Positions 36,961 through 49,800 of a DNA stretch of 64,000 nt are shown piece after piece. Origin of the DNA: Antitrichia curtipendula. Its lineage: Eukaryota; Streptophyta; Bryopsida; Hypnales; Leucodontaceae. Numbering within the stretch: position 1 is the stretch's first letter; each line of letters opens with the position of its first letter. The notes beneath the pieces are model-generated. The model did no database searches, was not told where the DNA came from, and was given only the letters and a program-made list of their open reading frames with translations. The stretch covers positions 29,943,567 through 30,007,566 of the forward strand of contig OX579636.1 in the NCBI GenBank assembly GCA_951230915.1, written 5' to 3'. Both the position numbers and the translations under genes were made by a program.

Positions 36961-39319
36961 TTGGTGGTCTCCAATCATGAGGTACAATTATTTAATCCTT
37001 AAAGTTGAGAAGTGACCAATGGATGACTTGATTGTTTACCATAGAAACAAAAAATACACCTATTGGTCCAAATATTCAAGTATTATGTAATTATGGTGAC
37101 TATATTGGTCATGGGGGACCACATCTTTTAACCCTGTTTGAGTTCAATAGTAGAATATTATATGGTAAAAAAGAATAGGAAAACAAAATAGTTGTATGTG
37201 CCATCTACATTAGATTAGTGACAGAAGTATAATGCTCACAGGCACTAATTGAAGGTGGTGAACCACACTTAAAAAATATTTGAGCATCCAAGAACATGAT
37301 TAAAATATAACTTTGTTGAAGCATTTTGATTGGTGAAATATAATCATTGTGTATAGTGAAAGAAGCCTTAGAGGTATTACAACAAAACTTTGACTACGTA
37401 AGCATTTGAGAATAGTTTCTATTATTGAATTGTTAATTCTTGTTGATAATTTTAAGGAGAATCTGAAAAAAAAAATTGTATATATGTCTTGAACACCATA
37501 TGAATATACAATGAATTTTCAAAGTGTTGATTATAGAAACATCCAAAATAATCTTCTAGGTGTTGTGTTCAAAAGTTTTTCTTTCTAAAGAAAATATGTA
37601 GAAGTAGGTTTTGCAACAAGCTACCTTGTTAGAGAGATATGCATATGAGATCCTTGTAATACAATAAAATATCACAAAAAGAGGATAAAATACTAAATCT
37701 TTTGGATATTGTTAAATGAAAACATAATATTATGAAACAAACTCTAGTGTATAAGAGACATGAAAATGTGTGCATAACAATCACAGTAATGCTTGTTGTG
37801 TGCTCTAGATTTTTATCATAAAATGTCAGATGAAATAATGCAAGAATCCATGATATTTCTCCAGATGAAAATGTGACAGATTTTGTGACAAGAGTCATGA
37901 CATTGTGTACTTAATATAATAGATTCAACAGTGAATTAAATATTTGAAGGAGTCATTGAAGACTTGTAGTTAATTTTGATAATTGTGGGTCCCTATTTTC
38001 CTTTCAATTGGGTTTTAAGCTTCATAATTTACAAAGCTAATTTATCTGACTTTGTTGAATTTTTAGCCAATAATAATAAAAGCAAAAAAAATGTCACTTT
38101 TTCTTACTATTAGATATAATCAATGTATCAATTGTGAGTTCAACGGAAAACAATCATATGGCCACAATTCTTACAATCAAAGGCCCTCATGGTAAAAGAC
38201 CAAATTGCACAAAATGGAGTGTCCACCTACCAAACATAAGTATAGATGAGTACAACTCCCCCTTATTGGGCTTTTGTCAAATTGAATCCAATATTACACT
38301 CCATAGATATCATAATATTCATTACCTTGTTCAAGTTCAATTCTTTTGACCTCACCTTCACTCAATCATTTCAATTTCATTTCATCCAAATGTCAAAGTT
38401 ATTCTCCTCGTAGGCTTGGCCTTATCCGCTCTACAAACCACCTTTCAACATTTAAAAAAAAAAAGACTTGTTGAAATGTTCCACCTCCTCAAAGGTAGCC
38501 ATTAGTTGTTTTATGGTCACCCTCAAGACAAATGCTACACTGCTGGTTTGAGGCCCTTTGTCAACTCGTTGCAACCTACAAACACCTCAAAGTGAGCATT
38601 GCCACAAAATTAATTTGAACAATGAATGTTGTGACTAGTCCTTTTTCTTTGGCACCATAGGGCCAGATTGCACCATTTCAAAATAAATTTCTATTTTTTG
38701 CTAGAAAAAAATAATCTTTTTTTGTCAAAAATTTCCCATTTCTTCTAAAAATGTGGATAAACTCACCAAGTTGGGATGAAAAAGTACATGTATATGATTA
38801 AAAAGTGTTTTTTGGTCCAAAAGATGGATTAATGTAAAAATGACACCAATCCTCAATTAGAGCTAGAATTAGTGTAAGATTATAAATCTTTAGTGTCCTA
38901 TGTATGCAATGTATTCTCCTTCAGTATGCAATGAGTCATTTTGAAAATTACACAACTGAAACTTGGATTCATATTGTAAACAAAAAAACAACCATATAAT
39001 CAAAAAAAGTGTATGTGTTTCCAAAACAGTACTATTAAAAGTTTGTGTTCATTTTTAATGTAGATTCAATAAAAGTCCTCACTATAGTTGTGTCCAAAAA
39101 TTCTTCTTAATCTTGAAGTTTTATAGTACAAGATCTCATTAAAACAAAGTATGCTATAAATGTCCAATTTTGAGCACTTAAATTCACAATTTTTTTTTCT
39201 TTGCTCATAAAAATCTCCAAAAATTATAAGATGTTTGAATACTTTGTAACAAATAATATCAATGCATTTTGGTTATCTGGGAGATCATTTAGAGCAAAGA
39301 TGTAAAAAAATTGTGGGTT
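36961..39319. other. AT-rich noncoding stretch
   Basis: No gene, RNA or ordered repeat recognised. Confidence 0.5.
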
Positions 39320-40080
39320 TAGGTTTTTAAGCTTGGCCATATGTAGCAAAAAATTTGGCATGATTTTATTAAACTTTTTTTAAGATAGGAAAACAGATTA
39401 GCTTTCTATGAATGTATTTTTATTCCAATCAATGCATAGGAGAAAAACTTATGCCTTTCTAAGTTCAAAATGCTCTTTTCTGGGCAACAAATAAAATTCA
39501 CAAAATCTCAAAACAACATTTTTGAAATTTTGTTTATAATATAAAATATCTTTGTCTACATAGAAAGTTTTGATTCATTCAATTTGGACTAGTGATGAGA
39601 AAGTTATGTAGAATCTTATTTTGGAAGCAACTAAATAATACTCTTCAAAAAATAGCTTACAATGTTCATTTTTATTTCAATTTTTCACAATTTTTCAAAG
39701 AATAAAGTTTTGCATGGTTAGTTTGCTTGATAGAACAATCTCATTGTTGGAATTAGTGTGTTTCAATTCCATCTTAGAACTATTAATGATTTAATTTTTC
39801 CTTCTATCTTCCAAATGAATTACTTAATTAATTAAAAGGATTTAAAGCCTTGTAATTTATTCATGCAAGGTGCAAGTAAAAAAATCTTCGCTTTAAATGA
39901 AAATACCTTGCAATCTACATGGTCAAAGTTTTTAAAACTTCTTCTACACAATTTCACACTAGTTTGGTGTAAGATCCCATGGTTAGATGTACAAGAAAAA
40001 AAATTAAATTTTTTTGCACTTTGCAAGAAAAAAAGTTAGTTTTGAGTGCTTCTTGACAAATAAAAATAGCCTTGGTTATT
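39320..40080. repeat. Dispersed AT-rich repeat, copy C
   Basis: Shares ordered blocks with copies A and B: 'aagatag.aaaaca', 'tttttattccaatcaatgc', 'gtgtttcaattccatctta', 'ttgcaatctacatggtcaaa', 'ttttgagtgct'. Its ends are not clear. Confidence 0.55.
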
Positions 40081-43000
40081 TGGAATTAATTCATGAGTGC
40101 TCCAATTAAAAATTATAAAATCAATTTAAAAAAATTATAATAAATAATAGTATCTCCTTCAATATATTTGTATCATTGATTCATGTAGAGCATTATTTCT
40201 TCTTTTCATGATAATATTATTGATAAGTCTTCATTTAAGCTTTCTCAATGCACAATAGTTGGATGAAGAATAATTTTTAAAACATTCATCATCCATCTAA
40301 TAGATGGTTGAACATTTGGAGGATAATCTTTCATTTTTGGTAATTGCTTGTGACTCTTGATTTTTGTATGTGACCTTGTCATATTAGATAACTTTTTGCA
40401 AAAAATGGATAGTTCAATTAAGTTTTTTGAGGAAAAAGCTATAAAACTAATAGGAATAATAAATATTTATACACATCTCGTCATAGGTACTATACAACAA
40501 TAATGTTCTACTAATTATGTATTTTTATAAGTATTATAACAAAGGATGTTGTACTGTAGAGTGGAGTAAGATACCAACCCATATGAAATATGGGATAGTA
40601 TGGGATACCTTCCAAATTACCAATGCATATCAATCGTTTGGAGATTTTTGGATGAAATAAAAAATAATTGAATTTCATGTAAAATTTAGCACTCAAGTTC
40701 TTCCATTCTCTTGAAGCGCCATTGTTATCTTTCGCCTTTGCAGAACATGTATTATAGTGTTGTATGTTCAAAATAAGAATAAAATATCATTTGATAAAAA
40801 AATATTTAAAAACCAGACAAGAAGTTTCTAAAAGGAAATTGATAACTGATGTAACTTTTATTTCAAGGGAAAAGCACAAGGCAGTTGAGCATGATGGAAA
40901 GGTACCATACCTTTAGGGCAGCTTCGCCAAAAAGTAATTCAAAAAATTGATGGCAAATCATTTTGGGAATTATGCAAAACATGTGGCAGAAAAAATAAAA
41001 TAAAAAATAAAAAGGCAGAATAGTTAGAAATTATAGCACATGTGCAAAAAATCAGATACATAAAGATATCAATGTGAGAACCAAAAGTTCATGTGCAAGT
41101 CCCAATCCATTATTTGACCATGTATCATCAATAGAATTCTAAATTACCAAGAGAAGATATTACCTCATCTCCTACACGTGAGAAAGAGAGTGGAGGGATC
41201 ATTTTTATAATGAAATTCATTGTCCTTTATGAAATCTCACAAGGTATGGGATAATTTGAAGGTGAGAACTTCACCGCTCATTGTCAAAACTTTGTCCATA
41301 ACTTTTGACTGGAAGTTTGAAATCTCAAACAAATTTTTGGAGATGAAGATACCATCATTTTACACATTAATTTATTTCAAAGTTTTTTGAAAAAACAATT
41401 TTACTATGCTTAAATGAAGTCTGAAATTTTACTTTAAATTCAATTTCTGCTTTTGACTTGACTATGAGCGGTTGAGCTCTTCCTAGTCCTAATTTACATA
41501 CCTATCCCACATGGTTTGATTTACCTCCTACCACCCCACTTATATAAATAGATTGTCTTCTCAAACTACACAATCCTCATAGACTTTTGATGCTATGCAA
41601 GTGACTATTGCATGAGATGATTAGTCATGTTAGGGTAGATGATCTAAGATGAAGTTTGGATGAAAGGTGAACCTATGATTATTTATTTATCCAATACGTC
41701 TAATTTTAAAAAAAAAACTCTCCTAGGTGGTGAACCTTAAATTTTGAAATTAATTAATTATTTGCCTAGGCAGTGGCGAAGCTGACCAAAAGGTACGGTA
41801 TGCAAGGTAACAAGGGAGACATGGTGTCTTTTGCTATTGATTTTTCATTAGATTTTCATCTCAAATATACTCTTAAAAAGAAACTCATTTAGAATAAAAA
41901 GTCTCGATTTTTTAATCAAGTTTAAAATCTTTTCAAATTAACATGCACAAAAAAATGTAATTATTACTACTTTATCTTCTATCACAAATAATTAGTGTGA
42001 TTTAATTTATCATTATAATTATCTGAAAAGAGGCATCTTGAATAATTATATGATGATAGACATTGATAATTTTTTTTATAAGTAGTACGCTCCCGATAAA
42101 TACCCCTTTAATCTAGGTGGTATCATTCCTTACATGGTAACATGGGGTGACCTCCTCATTTTAAGGTAGTCAAGGAATCTAGAGACTCTAGTCTATTATT
42201 CTATTATTTAAAAAAAATTAATAAGCAGTTTTTCACCACTAAAATTGGCAATTTTCAATTTCATGTCAAAAATTTGATTAGCAAGGTAGTTTTTCTTTCA
42301 TCATGTTCTGCATTCTATTAAACAATTTCTTAAAAATATATATGAAATTGATTTTAATTAGTTTCCTCCCTAAATTCTCAACTCTTTTTTCTACATTTTG
42401 ACTTCAATACATAAGGATACACATGCTGTTTGAAAAAATTGATTGAGAAAACTGTCTCTGGAAATGGCTAGAAAAATTTGGTTTTTAAAGTTTAGAAATT
42501 ACAATCTTACCATTGGTGGGAGGTGTTACTTCAAGATTTCAGTACGTACTCAAACAACTAAAATAAAAAATTTTGTATTTAGATTCTTTAACCTCTAAAA
42601 AAATTTGTGTCAAAAATTGGAAAGTACTCCCAAAACTGCCAAAAAATATTTCTTTGAAAAAAAAATTTGTACATATCAATATTTTGTTTATGTTGTAGAA
42701 TCAATAATCATAGAGTCTTATTATTGACTAATATCGAGGACACATAAGGCAATGAATGTGTAAGAATGGAGCATGCAAATTGCAAAGTGGAGCAAAATGT
42801 GTTTTTCAAGATCGCTCAAGCTTTAGACATGTGATTTTTGTTAGGAAGATTGAGCCCCAAATTTTCTCTATAAAGAAGATCTAGAGACTCCATACTCAAG
42901 TAGAGCCTCAAGTTAGGAAGAAGTTGAGCAAAATAGTATCTAGCTCCCACAACCAAGATGGGACTAAAAAATAATAAAAAAGATGGAAAATGGGGGTATA

Positions 43001-43990
43001 AATGACTATACCAACAACAATGACTACAAAATGACTATTTTGCAATCATTGTTGTTGGTGCAGTCATTATGGACAAGTCATTCATATCCCTAGTTTCTTG
43101 TAGTGATTTGGGTCTTATTTTAGGAAAGTACTTTGATGCAATTTGGGCCTTCAAAACATTGCAAAACTTTAGAGCTTAAACAAAATAAGTAAAAGCAAAC
43201 ACTTCACTAATTTGTCCTATTTGTGAGAGGAGGTAGGGAGATGGGAGGAGATTAGCATCACTTAGAAAATTAACATTGCCTAAAAATTGATTCTTTTGAA
43301 AATTGATACAATATGGTGATATTTCAACATGCAATAATTAAAGATAGTGTGACTTTAATAACTTATTGCCACACGTACTATTAAGACAAGTCACTTTTTT
43401 TTTTACATGCTCTCTATTTTGAAATGGCAAATTTTGCCAAAGTGTGGTCTAGGTAGCACTGTATGATAGCTCCAATGCATGTGTTTTTAGATAGCAATAC
43501 TCCAAGGGGTGCAAAATTGGTGATTGGGCAGGCCAAACTAATAGCAATGTCCCACACAAGCATGCCAAGGCCAAACAATGGCCAGCCATTATTGAATTTG
43601 GTGAGTACATAGCCAAATAAAGTGTCTCACGCTTGGTGCGGTATGTAATGTGACATAGTTTTTGAGGTACAATCTACATTGTTTGACCCCACTTGTAGAA
43701 AATGATCCCCAGCTAGTCCTCAAATGGTGGCGCCTCTAATGAAAGAGCCGGTTAAATTCTTGGGCTATGTGCATCATGGTGTTACCATATCCCAATCCCG
43801 TGCCAACGTGGGGGCAAAGAAAAAAATATAAAAGCCGAACTCTTTCAAACCGCACGCCAAACTCCTACTTCGTGCCTTTTCTTGGGATAGTTGCTGTGGA
43901 GATGCTCTTAGGCTTTCAACTGTGCATTTGTTAATGAAGCTAAGTGTAGATCTCCATTCTTTCTACACATGCCACCACAGATCAATGGGG
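40081..43990. other. AT-rich noncoding stretch
   Basis: No gene recognised. It holds one hairpin (42992-43090). Confidence 0.45.
42992..43090. repeat. Hairpin, about 100 bases
   Basis: The left arm (ccaacaacaatgactacaaaa) and right arm (ttttgcaatcattgttgttgg) are near-complements around a 6-base centre, and the outer parts (gggtataaatgac / cattcatatccc) also pair. A MITE relic or other fold-back is likely. Confidence 0.5.
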
Positions 43991-43998
43991 AATGCTGG

Positions 43999-44065
43999 TA
44001 TGCGAGCGTAGAGCAGCGAGCAGCGAGCGGGAAGCGGGAATTGATGAGCGGGGAGCAATAATATT
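43999..44065. repeat. GAGC-rich block, possible left terminus of the copy 2 element
   Basis: Repeats of gagcg/gagca (gcgagcgtagagcagcgagc and following bases) stand out from AT-rich surroundings. The reverse complement of the block at 16590-16665 is similar in style. Confidence 0.25.
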
Positions 44066-44149
44066 AGAACTAAAATATAATTATTGGAAATTTAAAAAAT
44101 CTAAAATGGATGAAATTTTATAAAAAAGTTGGGAAGAACTTTATGAGAC

Positions 44150-44345
44150 TGGATGGAAAAGTGGATGAAAAAATGGATGAAAAAGTGAATGAAAAAGTAG
44201 ATAAAGAATGGATGAAAATGGATGAAAAAATTGAAAGAAAAGTGGATGAAAAAGTAGATTAAAATGGATGAAAAAGTAGGGAAAAAGTAGGAAAAAATGG
44301 ATGAAAAATGAATATTAAAGTGGATGAAATGTGGATGGAAAAGTG
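44150..44345. repeat. GGATGAAAAAGT-type minisatellite
   Basis: Imperfect units of 12-13 bases (ggatgaaaaagt) recur many times, with looser copies to about 44640. Confidence 0.7.
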
Positions 44346-44989
44346 ATCACAGATTGCTGAATAACTGGATTAATTTTGGGCAAAAATGCATGGGAATGAA
44401 TGGATAAAATTGAAGAAGTTTACTGAACAAAATGGTTGAATAGAAATGGAAGAATGGACTACATGGGGTTCGAGGAAAGGGATGAAAGGTGGCCCCCAAA
44501 ATGGATGAAAGCTTAGGAAGGTTTAGGGTCACAGAATGGAATGAAAGTATATGATAAGAACTCCTAAATATAGGACAGTAATATGTGAAAATGGATGAAG
44601 AACTGTAAAGAATGGATTAAAGAATAGTAAATAAATAGAAAGCTTGTGGTTCAGATTTGAAACCAATTTTAGGGCTCAAGTGATGAAGTAAGCATGCTTT
44701 AGGGTCCACTTCAGGAGAAGGAAGTTATTCTTGAACTGTGGAGTTCTAGAGTTTAGGCAACCTTGGAGTAATGGATTAAGCCACATTTCTACGTTAAAGA
44801 GAACACTGTTTCGGATCTTTGAGGTTTAGGAATCATGGTACCCTCTTCATCCAAAAGAAAGTGGGACAAACAAACAAACAAAATTGAATTGCATCAATAT
44901 AATGAGGTCATTAGAAGTACAACTTACCATGCAGCATGCATAATTGAATTGCAAACAAGACAGCCAGCACTTTTCCTTATGAAAGAGTG

Positions 44990-45370
44990 GGTGCCCTCTA
45001 CTCTATCATGGAGCACACACGTCACGCTGAGGTCTGTTCCGGGGCACCTTGTGAGACCGAAGGGGCATAGTGGGCACCCGAAGTTTCCCTAGGGTGCCCT
45101 GAGATATAGAGGGTGCCCGAAAGTCTGCATCAGGCGGAGAGGGCAGACCTCAGTCTGCTCCGGGGCCCCATAAGTGCCCAAAGGCTGCCCCGGGGCACAG
45201 AAGGGGCCCTACGGGCTAATCCAAGGAAGAGAAGGTGGTCAGTACTTTGCTTGGAGCAGACAGGTTTAGGCATGTCTGCTCGGGGTCAAAGAAGGCGCCC
45301 CAGAGTTTGGCCCGGGGCTATTTTAGGTGCTGAAAAGTTTGAATTGAGATGGAGTGGCCACCCCTGAACG
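44990..45370. repeat. GC-rich degenerate repeat block
   Basis: The words 'ccggggc', 'gggtgccc', 'gtctgctc' and 'gaaggggc' recur every few tens of bases. It is much more GC-rich than its flanks. No reading frame in it is convincing. Confidence 0.45.
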
Positions 45371-46821
45371 AGTCGTCAGACGGAGAGTAAGTACAATAAG
45401 ATGAACTTGGGACGGATGGGAGTAGGAGCAACCTGAAGGGATAGTCAAACTCATGAAGCTGATACAATGCAACAAAATTGGAATTCAATTCCCGTTCAAA
45501 ATAATAATTGTGTGAATGACAACGCATTCATCGATTTGACAGAGAACCCATTTCAGCAAGGGTTTGATGGGTCCATTACTGTATGGACCTTTTCCATAAA
45601 CACATCTAATCAGATATCTTGTCTTGAGTATTTGAACTTCTTCGTAGTCTATCCAAAAGACCTATGACGTGCTGCAGACGGAGGTGGATCGTCGGTATCA
45701 TCATCCTCGCCATCTTTTTCTCAATCTGAGACGACATGATAACAAGTATGACATGAATGTACATATAATCACATTTTTGTTGATTTTTATGAGTTCACCC
45801 ACTACTTGGCAGTCCGCATGCACTTTCTTCACGCCAAAAATGTAATCGCCCACTAACACAATTGAACTAATGAATTTTGTGCACGTTTAATCTGAAGACC
45901 AACAAGTCAGAGGGAAGGCTACTCTTTAGCCAAGAAGACTAAGACTTTGCTAGTAATGATTAATCAATGGGTTCAAAATGCAAAACTTCAATGCGGTTAG
46001 TAGACAACTACACAACATGGCTGAGAAAAATGCATGACAACTGACACGAAGAGGGTAATCGTATTCTGCAATGCTAGGAGCATTGCTCAAGAATCTTCAC
46101 ATACTAATCATCTAATATGGCATGCTCAATATCTCCTATACTAATGTGCACAACAAAAGTGTGGAAGTTCAGGCAAAGGAAACTAGCTATAAAACGGCCC
46201 CCGCTCCCAATACACTCGCGTGTTAGAGAAAATACCCCGTGTCGGCCCATGGCCGGCGGCCATTTCCTCTGCACACAAATGCGAGGACGAACAAGGCGCC
46301 GTGCTTTGTTCCAGAGGGCACGGTGGGACGCTACAACAGATAGCCACGCGATTTTAGGCATTGCAGACCACCGTGGCCGGCAAGCATCTTACGTAGGGCA
46401 GTCCTACCTGCTCGCCCGACAGCTCAAGCAAGGCCAATAACAGTGAATGTCAAACGTTATGGCAGACAACGCAGTCTGTCCTCAAAGCCCCGCGTTGCTG
46501 GCACTATAGCATTATAGAACCGACAAGCAAAGAAGGTAGGGCAGACTGGGTTAATAGACACGTGTGGCAGGCAATGCTTCCCATTGTTGTCGGGAGACGA
46601 GATTGGCAAAGCAGACCACTCTGCCATGTGAACATGGCATCCGAACTGAAAGGCTAGTGAAAGAATGAGAAACTGATGTGTACAATTAAAGTCTAATTAG
46701 AGATTCTCATATGACCACCGTAGAAGTAAATAGATGCTAGTATGCAATACCATAATAATATAGTAAGCCGAATGCTACAATGAGAAGCATACGGTAGCCT
46801 TTCATAAAGCTTTGTGGTTGC
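45371..46821. other. Noncoding stretch left of the copy 2 methyltransferase gene
   Basis: No gene recognised. A GC-rich patch at about 46190-46640 has recurring 'gcaga' words. The 3' untranslated region of the minus-strand gene should lie at its right end. Confidence 0.35.
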
Positions 46822-49800
46822 TAAAGTGCAGAAGAGGAACTGCCCTCACTATCAGAAGTCTGCACATCTGATTCGTATGCAACATCATCTACAAACTTTA
46901 GAATCCGAGGATTCACGAGTCGGGCCCTTGAATGTGATCGTGCTTGATATGCACCAAGATCCTGAGATGAAGCCCCTGCATACGGAGGGAGCACAAAGGG
47001 TTTCGGTGGGCTTGGAAAAAAAAGTGGATGAGCAAAAAAAGGGACAGCCTTGGCAGATGTCACTTCTTGGCCTTGCCTACAAGAATGAGAAACAACATGT
47101 TAGAAGACCTTCAGTGAGGACAAAAGTAACATGTCTAAACCACTGAGTTTTCAAGCCGACTTACTTACTGAATCGGAGTGTCTTCTGGACCTTTTGGATG
47201 ATGACTTCTTCATCATCCCCGTCTCCAAGTTCAGGATCGGGCATTGCAAGTTTCGACTCAAGAATCACAGCCTTCCGAATTATCGGAGCAATAAGGGCAT
47301 CAAAGATGTTCTTATTTTCCTCAAAACCTAGTATATGACGTTGCGTAGCATGGCAAGCTCGAATGGAACCTGCATAACAAGCAAAGCGAAGATCAAGTTT
47401 ACATTCGAAAGAAATTTGTACATTGCGGTTACCAATATCATTGTCAAAAGTAGAATCAAACCTGTGGAAGCCGTACAGTCAACAACAACGTCCCCTGGTG
47501 CAGTCGCAGCCTCAATGAGCATCTGCATGAACTCACATCCCTTTTCCCGCGGACCACGCCATGGCATGTCACCATTCATCGTCACATCCTCTTTGAAAAC
47601 CAAGTTGCGGAGGATGTCGTCCATACCAAGGTTCACTCCCACCTTGTCTTGGGACGGGACAAATTGGAACGGGAAGTCCGACCTGGTCTTTGGCCCTGAC
47701 TTTCTCACAAGTAGAGAGATCGAGAACCTCTGAGTCTGCAATAAAAATGATGTTAATATCTTGGATAGTGGTGCAGAATTTAGTAATATACATTGAAGTG
47801 AATTTAAGAAAGATTACCGTTTTCTTTGGGTCTGTGGCTGATGTCAAGTGGAGATGATTAATCCCAAAATATGTCTCCAAAATGCGGAAATCGTATTCCT
47901 GGCAGCATCCCAGAACGTGGCTTCGGTGTGCAGTAGAGGACGCGGGGTAAATCAAGAAAAGTGCGCCGCTGCCATGGAGGTACTGATGAGCGAAATCAAA
48001 TACAGGAACCAAGTAGTCCGATCGGAAGTCATTCCACTTGGGGACTGGATCAGGTGCACATGAGATGGTAGGAATATGGAGTCCCTCTGGCACATCAACA
48101 AACATGAAGTCCACAGCTGCCTCCGTTCCAGTGATTCCGTTAAAGGAGCGATCCTTGTCACTAGAGTGCTGCATTCATCGAGCATTGAAGACTGAATTAG
48201 AACAATACATTTATCTTGAAGGGTGAGCTCTAAACTAGTGATTTGTCATGGCTACGTCGATAGAGAAATCATGATTGTGTTACAAAAAAATTCACAATCA
48301 AGTTACAATCAAGTTTTGAAAATACTACCATAGCTAAGAAGGCCTCAACGTCCTGGAAGGCCTTTGATCCCATCTCAAGACCTCCTAGTGCCATGTTCAA
48401 TACGCATTCGTCGATATCAGGCACGGGGTTCACATTCTTAGCCGTCGGTGTCATACCCTGTACCAAGCGCTCCTGTGTAAGGGAGAATCCGGATGACGAA
48501 ATGTTGACATCCGCTGCACTTGTAGCTGGTTCGGCCGCCGGGGTCTCATCCTTTTGTAACCGACGCTTCTTCTTGTCCTTCTCTTGCTCTTTATCAAGTT
48601 GACGCTTCTTCTTGTGTCCCTCGGCCTTCTTCTTGTTTTCCTCAGATTTCTTCTTGGCCTCTTCCAGTTTATCCACCTTCTTCCTGTCAGAAATCTCGCG
48701 CTTTTTGATTGCCTTGGCCTTGGCCTCAGGATCCAAACCGGCGAACTCGTCAAACTCTACGTCAGTTACCACGGAATCCTTGAGGGTCTGAAAGAGAGCC
48801 TCTTCTTCTGGCGGTGTAACGCCGAAATTACACTCAAGATACCAAGGACAAGTCTGCAAATGAGGACTTGTCCATTTCTGCAACTGTGTGGTAGAGAACA
48901 TACAATCGGTTGATGACCGGTCCAACCAGGTAGTGAGAAATGGGGGCAAGTGCTCTTTCTTGATGGCTTTCTTCCCATGCAACTCGAACTTGAAATATCT
49001 GCACTCATCATGAGATACGTCCATTAGTTTGTGAATAGATAGGTAATATGAAGCTGCTCTAATTCAGAAGCACACTAATAATGGTTATAATCAGTTTATC
49101 AACAACACTAATCTACATAGAGAAAATCAATACTCGATGGATTAAAAACAACACGTACAAATCAAACCACAGTAACTACTGGTTTAGAGACTCAGAGTAG
49201 TACCTGTATATCAATCTCTTCACTGTCAGTTGGGTTCCCCTGTATAACAGAAAGTTGTCTGATTTCTTGAAAGCATCGGTGCCCTTGAATACCCTAGTGT
49301 AGGCTTGATCCCAGAGCTTCATTCGCCACACCTCCAAGTAATCTGCAATTGACTCCGGCTCACCAGGAACGTCCATGTCGATTGGAATGCTATCAGTCTG
49401 AGTGATGGACTCAAACATCTCTGCTGTTGCCTCCTCTAGCTGAGAACCCAATGTGAAAATCAGAATAGGCATATTATAGGAAATCTGCATTCACTGGCAA
49501 TCTGATGTACGACAGTGTAATAAGATCACAGGCAAGTTGTATATCGATAGTAGATACAAAAATAAGGAAAGAAACTCACTCCCGTGTAGTAAGAAGCCTT
49601 CGCCAAAAAGAGGCCTAACTTTTCTTCATTGACAGGACGTGTGGGGAATCGTCTAGCTTCTCTGGTGTGAGTGCTGGCGTTCATCCACCTGAGCCATTTG
49701 ACCTTATGTCTCGGGTACATGGTGGCGGTCGCAATCATCTGCAACTTCTCTAGAGTCAACTCAGGAACTGCATTCTGGCTCCAGTGCCTCTCTATCTGCA

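Noticed and set aside
46117..46440. Small gene left of the copy 2 methyltransferase
   Set aside because: Composition-driven frame present on both strands at once, without recognisable motifs.
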